DNA from: an uncultured Clostridia bacterium
GTDB taxonomy: Bacteria; Bacillota; Clostridia; UBA1381
Assembly: GCA_934444735.1 (NCBI GenBank)
Contig: CAKSDE010000035.1
Coordinates: 1-5,830, forward strand
DNA length: 5,830 bases
Reading direction: 5' to 3'
Made by a program: the position numbers and the translations under genes. Below, piece after piece: positions 1 through 5,770 of this stretch. How positions within the stretch are numbered: position 1 is the stretch's first letter; each line of letters begins with the position of its first letter. The notes beneath the pieces were generated by a model, which searched no databases, was not told where the DNA came from, and worked only from the letters and a program-made list of their open reading frames with translations.

Positions 1-414
1 TTGGGAGCAGACAAAATAGCCTGCTCCCCTAAAAAAATTGTACTTTTTTGTGTCTACTTACTTGACTATAGTTCAGTGCCCGCATTTTCTGCATTTAATT
101 TTCCCTGCAAGCCAAGTGTTCGTAGCTTTAACAGGTTTCGCTATCTGTCTTACATTTAAGCACTTCCGTCTACACCTCAGCCACACATCGGGTTCAATAC
201 AGCCCTCGTGCGGAGCAACCACAAGCGTATGCCCGTCTATAGATATCGACTTTCTCTTTTTGGCTTTATCTCCCGTATATAAATAAGCTCCGTTTGTCCC
301 AATGAATTGAGATATATCATTTACAATCTCTGCCCCCTGTGATTGAAAGAACTCATAAATGGTATCGTCTGCTTTCACATACACAGGGTTGACTATAATA
401 TCCCGTATTCGTGT
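1..414 (-). pseudogene. C-terminal remnant of a large serine recombinase (decayed)
   Basis: Read on the minus strand from 414 leftward, the frame gives TRIRDIIVNPVYVKAD, then a middle segment, then NTWLAGKIKCRKCGH. This is the typical order of the recombinase domain and the start of the zinc beta-ribbon in large serine recombinases of clostridial mobile elements. Right after KCGH the frame hits TGA (73-75). It resumes as TIVK, meets TAA (58-60), and continues to a GYFVCS motif near position 4, which resembles the second half of the zinc ribbon. Homology therefore runs through two stops and off the left edge, so the gene is dead. The N-terminal catalytic domain is missing on the right, where homology stops abruptly at 412-417 against the plus-strand toxin module. 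A TTG at 439-441 could begin an open frame of 122 codons, but it has no RBS and lies in the toxin coding sequence. The family assignment rests on motif memory, not a search. Confidence 0.72.
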
Positions 415-684
415 ATAAAAGGCACAAATAACTATAATCAACAGAGAGCAAATGGTAAGAACCCCAGCATTCTAACTTCAAACCCAAATAAACTTTTAAA
501 GGATGCAGTTGGTAAAGGACAAAGTTATGGTAATAACAAGGTTGTTGTTGATTATGGGAAGAATATAGGTAAATTTTATGATATAAGAACAGGAAAATAC
601 TACGATACAACCCGTGCAACAATTCATTATGATAATAAGGGGAATGCACATATTGTCCCCGCCAAACCTAAATGGTTAAAATAA
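415..684 (+). CDS. Orphan polymorphic-toxin C-terminal domain (type 50-like), no N-terminus
   Basis: The reading frame from IKGTNNYNQQ to IVPAKPKWLK (about 89 residues) resembles the polymorphic toxin type 50 (Ntox50) domain. Recognisable pieces are the GTNNYNQQ..NGKNPSIL opening, a GKGQ segment, VVDYGKNIGKFYD, and TTRATIHYDNKGNAHIVPAKP at the end. Ntox50 domains are predicted nucleases (probably RNases) found at the C-termini of large secreted, phage-head or contact-dependent proteins. None of that upstream protein is present here. The open frame reaches back to a TTG at 343, but residues before I25 of that frame are just the antisense of the recombinase remnant. There is no in-frame ATG and no convincing RBS. 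It is therefore most likely a silent cassette or a displaced 3' end, not an expressed toxin. The stop lies 21 bases before the next gene's start, as in toxin-immunity pairs. Confident as a toxin-domain fragment, less so on exact family. Confidence 0.68.
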   Translation: MKGTNNYNQQRANGKNPSILTSNPNKLLKDAVGKGQSYGNNKVVVDYGKNIGKFYDIRTGKYYDTTRATIHYDNKGNAHIVPAKPKWLK

Positions 685-705
685 AATATGAAAGAGGTTA
701 TAATT

Positions 706-1020
706 ATGGAAGATACATACAAGAATTTACTTTTTGTTATCGACGATTATTTTGAAAAAGATATGTTGATTATTGAATGGGAAAATGGTCTTAAAGTCAA
801 ATGCAAATCTTTCACAGGAATATGTGAGACCGATACAGAACCGGGTGATGAAGATTATATTGGCGAGTACAGTATAGGTGTAAATGAAGTTCAGATTTTA
901 TCACCTGGACATGATGACTCCGTTGAAATATATGATAATTCAATAGAGATTTCCTTAAAATGTATTCCTAAAAAAGTTTCATTAGAAGATGGCACAGTCT
1001 TATGGGAAAAAGACGACTAA
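706..1020 (+). CDS. Small acidic protein, probable immunity protein
   Basis: This 104-residue protein belongs to no family I recognise. About a quarter of its residues are Asp or Glu, with nine Lys and no Arg, so it is strongly acidic (net charge about -17). It has no signal peptide or membrane segment, so it should be cytoplasmic. I place the start at ATG 706 because AAAGAGG (691-697) sits 8 bases upstream. An earlier in-frame ATG at 688 would add six residues but has no RBS. Position directly after a toxin domain, small size, acidity and cytoplasmic nature match immunity proteins that block a cognate toxin. That role is inferred from context. It remains intact while its toxin lacks a start, as expected if immunity is retained against siblings or after cassette exchange. 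Confidence 0.72.
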   Translation: MEDTYKNLLFVIDDYFEKDMLIIEWENGLKVKCKSFTGICETDTEPGDEDYIGEYSIGVNEVQILSPGHDDSVEIYDNSIEISLKCIPKKVSLEDGTVLWEKDD

Positions 1021-1061
1021 GCAAAAAATGACATGCGTGTTCTATCCTTTTCGAGGTAATT

Positions 1062-1322
1062 ATGATGAATAAAAATGACTGGCGATTAACAAATCAAATT
1101 AATTATTTGTTTCAAAAAACACTTATAAAGAAACACTATCAACCGTTTCGCAAAGGTTGGGAGCACGATCATTGTGAGTTTTGCGGAACTCGAATAGAAT
1201 CTTCGCTGCCATTCGCTTATGCAACAGAAGATGATTATCATTGGATTTGTGAGGAATGTTATCAAGATTTTAAGGAAATGTTTCAATGGAAAGTAATCGA
1301 TAAGATAACATCAAAAGAATAG
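1062..1322 (+). CDS. Small protein with two CxxC motifs (likely zinc-binding)
   Basis: This 86-residue protein has a basic, aromatic N-terminus (NDWRLTNQINYLFQ), then HDHCEFC (Cys38, Cys41) and ICEEC (Cys63, Cys66). The two CxxC pairs 22 residues apart suggest one bound zinc. Conserved-looking YATEDDYHWICEECYQDFKEMF follows the pattern of small uncharacterised Firmicute proteins I have a general memory of, but no function is established. Start: ATG 1062 or the adjacent ATG 1065. GAGG at 1053-1056 is 5 or 8 bases away, so 1065 is equally or more likely. It lies 41 bases after the putative immunity gene and just before a strong hairpin, so it probably belongs to the same transcript. It may be a second immunity or accessory protein of the cassette, which is inference only. 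Confidence 0.75.
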   Translation: MMNKNDWRLTNQINYLFQKTLIKKHYQPFRKGWEHDHCEFCGTRIESSLPFAYATEDDYHWICEECYQDFKEMFQWKVIDKITSKE

Positions 1323-1332
1323 AAAGACAATC

Positions 1333-1366
1333 GTCACCTGCTTTCCGAATCCGGAAAGCAGGTGAC
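1333..1366. terminator. Strong hairpin between convergent genes, probable bidirectional terminator
   Basis: GTCACCTGCTTTCCG (1333-1347) pairs perfectly with 1352-1366 around a 4-base AATC loop, giving a 15-bp stem. The plus-strand tail is TGTTTAAT and the minus-strand tail is GATTGTCTTTCT, both only moderately U-rich. It begins 11 bases after the stop of the CxxC gene and lies downstream of the minus-strand spoIIID remnant, so it can serve both directions. Confidence 0.7.
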
Positions 1367-1404
1367 TGTTTAATGAATTGGGAATTTTTAATATTACGCC
1401 ACTT

Positions 1405-1551
1405 CTATATAAAAAGTTTCTGTCTTGTTACAACCGTATGTACGGTTGATTTGGAGATATTAAACTGTTTCGCGCAGGCTCTCACGGTGGAGTGGTTGTC
1501 TATAATGTAGTGCGCAAGTTCAAGGACTCGCTCTTCGATATAGTCTTTCAC
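1405..1551 (-). pseudogene. spoIIID: Truncated SpoIIID (sporulation transcription factor), 48 codons
   Basis: The frame begins GTG at 1551-1549 and reads VKDYIEERVLELAHYIID, then STVRACAKQFNISKSTVH, then TVVTRQKLFI and TAG (1407-1405). The KDYIEER start and the helix-turn-helix ending in SKSTVH match SpoIIID, the small DNA-binding regulator of mother-cell genes during sporulation. The RBS GAGGTG lies at 1563-1558, 6 bases upstream. SpoIIID is normally about 85-93 residues. This copy stops just after the recognition helix and lacks the basic C-terminal region that also contacts DNA. I see no continuation of the family in other frames downstream. It is therefore probably a 3'-truncated pseudogene, though the preserved RBS and clean 5' half leave open a short expressed HTH protein. 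A full copy presumably exists elsewhere in the genome. Confidence 0.75.
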
Positions 1552-1581
1552 ACATTTCACCTCAAAATATTGTTTTATTAC

Positions 1582-1611
1582 AATATATGAGAGGAGATTT
1601 CTCGGTTATGC
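1582..1611 (-). promoter_or_regulatory. Possible sigma-E-type promoter of the spoIIID remnant
   Basis: On the minus strand GCATAAC (1611-1605) and CATATATT (1589-1582) are separated by 15 bases. This approximates the B. subtilis sigma-E pattern (kmATATT, about 14 bases, CATACAnT), with two mismatches in the first box and two in the second. In B. subtilis spoIIID is transcribed by sigma-E, which makes the match plausible. A 7-bp palindrome, ATATTGT/ACAATAT (1567-1586), overlaps the -10 side and extends towards the RBS. It could be an operator or chance in AT-rich DNA. Confidence 0.35.
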
Positions 1612-1629
1612 ATAAATACACATAAAAAT

Positions 1630-1664
1630 ATCCCATATAAAAGCATGATGCTTTTATATGGGAT
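1630..1664 (-). terminator. Intrinsic terminator of the PAS-flavin reductase operon
   Basis: A 16-bp perfect stem (1630-1645 with 1649-1664, TGA/TCA loop) is followed on the minus strand by ATTTTTA. It starts 11 bases past the flavin reductase stop codon. On the plus strand no U-run follows, so it acts leftward. Confidence 0.88.
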
Positions 1665-1675
1665 CGCTGTGCGGG

Positions 1676-2236
1676 CTATTTTAATTTTTTACCGTCGCTG
1701 AATGCCTTGCCGACAACATCGCCGAGCTTGCGGTAAGTGTTATGCACCGGATCAAAGGTTATCGGGTTGAACTTTTCGGGATCTATATTACCGTCTGCAT
1801 CAAGAATTTTCTCGTCAGCGCAGACATTGACAATCTCTCCGACCAAGCGGCAGGATTTCTCATCATAGCTTATGAGCTTACATTCAAGCGCCATCGGAAT
1901 CTCTTCAAAAAGCGGTGCGTCTACAAAATCACTCTTTAGTGCGTGCCAGCCGGCTTTTTCAATTTTTTGCGGTTCTGTATTTCCCGATACGATACCTACA
2001 TAGTCGCTTGCAACAACATTTGCCTCGCCGGCAACGCTTACGGTGAATGCTCCACGCTTTACGATATTCTTTGTTGTTTTGTGACTTGCGCTTACGCAAA
2101 TGGAAATTTGCGCATCATCGCTTATTCCGCCCCATGCCGCATTCATTGCGTCGGGATTCCCGTTTTCATCGTACGAGCCGATAATAAGCACCGGCATAGG
2201 GTACAAAATTGTTTTTGCTCCGAAATTCTTTCTCAT
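1676..2236 (-). CDS. Flavin reductase family protein (flavoredoxin-like)
   Basis: This 186-residue protein has the features of the FMN-binding split-barrel flavin reductase/flavoredoxin family. They are the YPMPVLIIGSYDENGNPDAM opening, NAAWGGISDD, the SASHKTTKNI loop that in this family lies at the flavin phosphate, and a C-terminus with YRKLGDVVGKAFSDGK. Its length is usual for the family. Such proteins bind FMN and move electrons from NAD(P)H or ferredoxin to flavin or small redox partners in the cytoplasm. The physiological acceptor here is unknown. The start is ATG 2236, with GGAGGT at 2249-2244 seven bases away. It is the second gene of a minus-strand operon, 26 bases after the PAS gene, and ends in its own terminator. 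No oddities were seen. Confidence 0.9.
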   Translation of the reverse strand: MRKNFGAKTILYPMPVLIIGSYDENGNPDAMNAAWGGISDDAQISICVSASHKTTKNIVKRGAFTVSVAGEANVVASDYVGIVSGNTEPQKIEKAGWHALKSDFVDAPLFEEIPMALECKLISYDEKSCRLVGEIVNVCADEKILDADGNIDPEKFNPITFDPVHNTYRKLGDVVGKAFSDGKKLK

Positions 2237-2262
2237 AATAATTACCTCCGTTTTTTATTTTT

Positions 2263-2619
2263 CTAAAATTGATATGGTTTTTCTGTTTCCCTGTTTCTGT
2301 ATTCATGCTTTTCGTAATAGCCGATCAGATTTTTCTCGCCGTCACGCAGCGCAACCATGTAGACATCTTTGTTTTCTTTGGGGTTATAATATGTGTACAT
2401 AATATTATTATCCCGATTTTCGCTAAACCATGCAAGAACTTTTTCAATCATTTCATTTGAGTGTGCATTATGGCAGTCTTTTAAGCTTTGCCCCTCTAAA
2501 TTGCCGTGGTAGCGCTTTATAGCCGCCGGATTCATATATACAATATTTGAATTGACGTCGCAGACCACAACAGCTGCTGTATCTTGATCGATAATGCTTT
2601 TAAACAGTAAATCCAACAT
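2263..2619 (-). CDS. Single-domain PAS protein
   Basis: This 118-residue protein is almost entirely one PAS domain. The core AVVVCDVNSNIVYMNPAAIKRY (about residues 16-37) is the typical PAS beta-strand and helix opening. It is followed by the DCHN..SNEMIEKVLAWF helix region and closing strands YYNPKENKDVYMVALRDGE and LIGYYEKHEYR. No kinase, HTH, GGDEF or membrane segment is attached. PAS domains sense redox state, flavin, haem or small ligands, or mediate protein contacts. A stand-alone one must act through a partner or as a binding protein. DCHN resembles a segment seen in PAS domains next to hemerythrin-type proteins, but I cannot assign a cofactor. The start is ATG 2619 with GGAGGG (2631-2626) six bases away. 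It is the first gene of the operon with the flavin reductase, which hints at a redox- or flavin-linked role (inference). Confidence 0.85.
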   Translation of the reverse strand: MLDLLFKSIIDQDTAAVVVCDVNSNIVYMNPAAIKRYHGNLEGQSLKDCHNAHSNEMIEKVLAWFSENRDNNIMYTYYNPKENKDVYMVALRDGEKNLIGYYEKHEYRNRETEKPYQF

Positions 2620-2639
2620 AATTATCCCTCCATATTAAT

Positions 2640-2669
2640 ATTATACCTCTTTTGAATATGCTTTGTCAA
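2640..2669 (-). promoter_or_regulatory. Consensus sigma-A promoter for the PAS-flavin reductase operon
   Basis: On the minus strand TTGACA (2669-2664) and TATAAT (2645-2640) are both perfect consensus boxes, separated by 18 bases. The expected start of transcription is near 2633, just before the PAS gene's RBS, so the leader is very short and strong constitutive expression is likely. Confidence 0.9.
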
Positions 2670-2740
2670 GATGGAACCGTTAGTGTTCTTTATCTTTGAA
2701 AAAGCAAACATACAGATAAATATAAACCAAGATACAGCTA

Positions 2741-2769
2741 TTGAAAATCATCTTGAAAATATATATAAT
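2741..2769 (+). promoter_or_regulatory. Sigma-A promoter for the oxidoreductase operon
   Basis: TTGAAA (2741-2746) and TATAAT (2764-2769) are 17 bases apart. The transcript would start near 2776, about 30 bases before the ATG at 2806. The surrounding DNA is very AT-rich, so the -10 box alone would be weak evidence, but spacing and position relative to the RBS fit. It is arranged back to back with the minus-strand promoter at 2640-2669. Confidence 0.7.
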
Positions 2770-2805
2770 ATAGATAAATATATTTTAGAATTGGAGCTGA
2801 ATTTT

Positions 2806-3855
2806 ATGAAAGTAGCAGTTATAGGATGCGGAACAATTGCAAATGCGCAGCATATACCGGCGTATATGAAAAATGAGGAGGCGGAAATTAAATATTTCTG
2901 CGATATTATCCCCGAAAGAGCCGAAGATGCAGTCAAAAAGTATGGGTGCGGAAAAGCCGTAACAGATTACAGAGAGGTTCTCGATGACGATGAAATCGAG
3001 GCTGTTTCGGTTTGTACGCCGAACAAGATGCACAGCGAGATAACAATTGCCGCTTTGAAAAAGGGCAAGAATGTTCTTTGTGAAAAACCGGCGGCAAGAG
3101 TATATTCCGAGGCACTTGAAATGCAAAAGGCTCAGCATGAAAGCGGAAAAGTATTAAATATCGGTGTAGTAAACCGTTTTAATACAAACGTAAATAAGAT
3201 AAAAGAGCTTATTGATCAGGGAAAGCTCGGTGAGGTTTATCACGTATACATAAGCTTCCGTGCGCACAGAAGTATACCCGGCTTGGGCGGTGCATTTACC
3301 ACCAAGGCAATTGCCGGCGGCGGTGCCTTAATTGACTGGGGCGTGCATTTTTTGGATATTGTTATGTATTGCTGCGGAGATCCGAAAGCAAAGACTGTTT
3401 CTGCGGAGCAATTCTGCAAGCTGGGTAATCCGATAAAGGATTATGTCTACAAGGATATGTGGGCAGGCCCCGAAATCGAGGACGGAATATGCGATGTTGA
3501 AGAGAGTATAACAGGTCTTGTAAGAAGTGAAGGTCCTGTTATCACCTTTAACGGAGCGTGGGCACAGAATATCGGCGAGAGTGGTATGTTTATTGATTTT
3601 ATGGGCGATAAGGCAGGTATACGTCTGCAATACGGCGGAGACTTCGTACTTTACGGCACCGAAAACGGTATGCTGACCAAAACGGAATACACAACCAAGA
3701 GTGTGCAGATGTTTGAAAATGAAATCAATTCATTCATTAAATGTATAAAGAGCGGAGAGAAATTGCCGTCGCATATTGATACAAATATAGTAACCGCAAA
3801 GCTGATGGACGCAATTTACCGTTCGGCGGAGTTACACAAAGAGGTAGAACTTTAA
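2806..3855 (+). CDS. Gfo/Idh/MocA family NAD(P)-dependent oxidoreductase
   Basis: This 349-residue protein has the family layout. An N-terminal Rossmann domain opens MKVAVIGCGTIANAQHIPAY (GxGxxA at residues 7-12). CTPNKMHSEI follows near 70, and the catalytic EKPAA motif (Lys94) near 93-97. The C-terminal substrate domain carries GGGALIDWGVHFLDI (171-185), whose Asp177 and His181 match the usual catalytic pair. Members oxidise or reduce sugars, inositols and their derivatives with NAD(P); the substrate cannot be told from sequence. I start at ATG 2806, with GGAG at 2793-2796 nine bases away. The frame stays open upstream to an ATG at 2671, but that would put 45 non-homologous residues ahead of the Rossmann fold and across the promoter. 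It is the first gene of a plus-strand operon, 15 bases before the second oxidoreductase. Confidence 0.92.
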   Translation: MKVAVIGCGTIANAQHIPAYMKNEEAEIKYFCDIIPERAEDAVKKYGCGKAVTDYREVLDDDEIEAVSVCTPNKMHSEITIAALKKGKNVLCEKPAARVYSEALEMQKAQHESGKVLNIGVVNRFNTNVNKIKELIDQGKLGEVYHVYISFRAHRSIPGLGGAFTTKAIAGGGALIDWGVHFLDIVMYCCGDPKAKTVSAEQFCKLGNPIKDYVYKDMWAGPEIEDGICDVEESITGLVRSEGPVITFNGAWAQNIGESGMFIDFMGDKAGIRLQYGGDFVLYGTENGMLTKTEYTTKSVQMFENEINSFIKCIKSGEKLPSHIDTNIVTAKLMDAIYRSAELHKEVEL

Positions 3856-3870
3856 TTTGGAGAGAAAATT

Positions 3871-4710
3871 ATGAAAAAAGTTGGATTTATTGATTATTAT
3901 CTTGATGAGTGGCACGCAAACAACTATCCCGAAATGATAAAAGCACATTCGGACGGTGAGTTTGAAGTGGCGTGTGCTTACGGAAAAATCGACAGCCCTA
4001 TAGGCGGCATGACAAACAAACAGTGGTCGGAAAAGTACAATATTCCGGTTTATGAAACGGTCAAAGAGGTTATCGAAAAGAGCGATGTTCTGATTGTTTT
4101 ATCTCCGGACAATCCGGAAATGCATGAAGAACTCTGCGATGAGGCGCTCAAATCCGGAAAGCTTGTATATATAGATAAAACCTTTGCCCCCGACAGAGCA
4201 GCTGCACTTCGCATATTCGAAAAAGCCGATAAATACGGTACAAAGTGCTACTCTTCATCTGCCTTGGGTTTTGCAAGTGAACTTGATGATATTGATATGA
4301 GTGATGTGGAGGTCATCTATACGGAGGGTGCGGGCGAGCTTGAAATGTATATCATTCACCAGATTGAGCCGGTTGTACGGCTGATAAATGCCGCACCGAA
4401 ACGTGCAATGTTTACCGGGACTGTATCACACCCTTCTGCAATAGTAGAATTTGCCGACGGGAAAGTATGGCATATGATCCAGAGAAACGATGCGGCATGG
4501 AGCAACCGATACATGATTGTAAATAAAAACAACCATGCAGACGTGATAAGCGTTGAATCGGACTTTTTCGGACTTTTCATAGACGCTCTTATAAAATTCT
4601 TCAAAACAGGAGAAATTCAGGTGCCGCACGAAAGAACGGTAAATGTTATTACTATAAGAGAAGCGCTTATTGAGGCAAGCAAAAAGCCTTTTGAATGGGT
4701 GAATCTGTAA
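3871..4710 (+). CDS. Short Gfo/Idh/MocA-like protein lacking the glycine-rich motif
   Basis: This 279-residue protein is a shorter relative of its upstream neighbour. It keeps the pattern of a Rossmann-like N-half: MKKVGFIDYYLDEWHA, SDVLIVLSPDNPEMHEELCDEAL near 71-93, and KLVYIDKTFAPD, where Lys103 takes the place of the EKP lysine. It also keeps an IIHQIEPVVRLI segment (His163) where the family has its catalytic helix. The GxGxxG/A dinucleotide loop is absent; IDYYLDEWH stands in its place. The C-terminal domain is reduced (usual family length is 330-390). It may bind its cofactor differently, be a non-redox member, or be a partner subunit. The start is ATG 3871, with GGAGAG at 3858-3863. 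It is co-transcribed with the upstream gene. The family link is fairly clear, the reaction unknown. Confidence 0.8.
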   Translation: MKKVGFIDYYLDEWHANNYPEMIKAHSDGEFEVACAYGKIDSPIGGMTNKQWSEKYNIPVYETVKEVIEKSDVLIVLSPDNPEMHEELCDEALKSGKLVYIDKTFAPDRAAALRIFEKADKYGTKCYSSSALGFASELDDIDMSDVEVIYTEGAGELEMYIIHQIEPVVRLINAAPKRAMFTGTVSHPSAIVEFADGKVWHMIQRNDAAWSNRYMIVNKNNHADVISVESDFFGLFIDALIKFFKTGEIQVPHERTVNVITIREALIEASKKPFEWVNL

Positions 4711-4712
4711 TA

Positions 4713-4741
4713 TTGACTTTTTATAAAATATTGATTATAAT
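4713..4741 (+). promoter_or_regulatory. Sigma-A promoter of the AraC-type regulator
   Basis: TTGACT (4713-4718) and TATAAT (4736-4741) are 17 bases apart and lie wholly in the 62-base gap after the second oxidoreductase stop. The predicted start near 4748 leaves a leader of about 25 bases. The regulator can thus be expressed independently of the oxidoreductase operon. No terminator hairpin is seen in this gap, so read-through is also possible. Confidence 0.82.
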
Positions 4742-4772
4742 GAGTGTGTAATTAATATTTTTAGGTGATGAA

Positions 4773-5654
4773 ATGAAGATAGGATCAGACGGAAAGTTTT
4801 TCGAGTTTGAAACATGGCTTGCACGCGATAATTTTGTGCTGGATTTTATAAAGCTGATACAGATAAGCGAGGTTGTGTTTGAACCCGGAGGGCAGATATA
4901 TGAGCATATTCAATGCTGCAATGAGATAACCTATGTTGTTTCGGGCGAGGGATTTATCTATACCAACGACAACGTTATGCAGGTGCGCTCGGGTGATGTA
5001 CATATTATATCCAAAGGCGAGCGGCATAAAATTGTTGCCGGTCCGCACGGAAAATTAAGGTATATCTGTATGGGATATGAGTTTGTCAATGAACCGGAGA
5101 ACTTTAAAAAGGTTTGCGCTTTCTATGCTCATGCGCCCGAATATACCGTTTCGGCGCAAAGCGATGTGCGGTATCTGTTTAATATGCTTATAAATGAGTT
5201 CTATGTGGAAAAATCCTGCAAAAACGAAGCACTGGAGAACATAGTAAAGCTTATTCTTATAAAAACCTACCGTGATTTTATAAAGGGCGGCAAAGAGAGC
5301 GAATATGAGAAAAAAAGCGCTTTCGGCGGTGTTACGGTATATAAAATCACGCGCTATATTGACAGCAATATCTATGATGTAAAATCTGTCCGAGAAATAG
5401 CGTCTGCACTGGGGTTTACCGAAAATTATATTTCGCACACCTTCAAAACCAATATGGGAATTTCGCTTTCGGCGTATATCAAAAAGAAAAAAACAGAGGC
5501 GGCGCTCGGACTGATTGAGAATAAAAGTATGTCCTTTACCGATATTGCCGAGCTTTTGCAGTTTGATTCGGTACAGAGCTTCAGCCGTGCATTCAAGCAG
5601 GAATACGGTATGACTCCGACACAGTATAAAGCCGAAAAAGAAAACAGCAAATAA
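4773..5654 (+). CDS. AraC family transcriptional regulator with N-terminal cupin domain
   Basis: This 293-residue protein has an N-terminal cupin sensor. GGQIYEHIQCCNEITYVV, then SGEGFIYTNDN, then VRSGDVHIISKGERHKI, cover roughly residues 38-88. The DNA-binding domain holds two helix-turn-helix units: SVREIASALGFTENYISHTF with ISLSAYIKKKK, then SFTDIAELLQFDSVQSFSRAF with YGMTPTQYK at the end. This is the standard AraC/XylS signature, at the usual length of about 290. Such proteins bind a small ligand, often a sugar, in the cupin and activate nearby catabolic genes. Its likely target is the upstream oxidoreductase pair, by position only; I found no clear shared direct repeat at 2670-2740 to mark an operator. 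The start is ATG 4773, with AGGTGA at 4763-4768. It has its own promoter and a downstream terminator. Confidence 0.93.
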   Translation: MKIGSDGKFFEFETWLARDNFVLDFIKLIQISEVVFEPGGQIYEHIQCCNEITYVVSGEGFIYTNDNVMQVRSGDVHIISKGERHKIVAGPHGKLRYICMGYEFVNEPENFKKVCAFYAHAPEYTVSAQSDVRYLFNMLINEFYVEKSCKNEALENIVKLILIKTYRDFIKGGKESEYEKKSAFGGVTVYKITRYIDSNIYDVKSVREIASALGFTENYISHTFKTNMGISLSAYIKKKKTEAALGLIENKSMSFTDIAELLQFDSVQSFSRAFKQEYGMTPTQYKAEKENSK

Positions 5655-5714
5655 GGGGAAGTAAAACAATTTTTACCACCATTTGCCGAAGATAGAAAAA
5701 GCTTTGAAACAGAT

Positions 5715-5760
5715 AAACCGAACCTGTCGGAGTGCGTGACTCCAGCAGATTCGGTTTTTT
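5715..5760 (+). terminator. Intrinsic terminator after the AraC-type gene
   Basis: AAACCGAA (5715-5722) pairs with TTCGGTTT (5750-5757). Inside are CTG/CAG (5724-5726/5746-5748) and GGAGT/ACTCC (5729-5733/5739-5743) around a GCGTG loop. The stem runs into a six-T tract (5755-5760). It lies 60 bases after the AraC stop; nothing coding is seen in between. Confidence 0.9.
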
Positions 5761-5770
5761 GTATAAAGAA

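Noticed and set aside
3..28. Inverted repeat GGGAGCAG/CTGCTCCC that looks like a terminator.
   Set aside because: It lies inside the continuing recombinase frame, has a 10-base loop and no U-run on its downstream side in either direction within the window.
343..414. N-terminal part of the plus-strand toxin frame starting at TTG 343.
   Set aside because: This stretch is the antisense of the recombinase homology and shows no toxin resemblance. The TTG has no convincing RBS, so I do not take it as the real protein start.
353..649. A 98-codon minus-strand open frame opposite the toxin domain.
   Set aside because: Its Tyr/His/Leu-rich composition is that of a shadow frame, and the plus strand has recognisable toxin motifs.
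1943..2402. Plus-strand open frames opposite the flavin reductase and PAS genes.
   Set aside because: They are Cys/Phe/Ile-rich shadows with no RBS and no family resemblance, and the minus-strand genes are clearly recognised.
5055..5669. A 204-codon minus-strand open frame opposite the AraC-type gene.
   Set aside because: It is long, but its Phe/Tyr/Cys-rich composition mirrors the AraC codons. The plus-strand protein has clear cupin and double HTH motifs.
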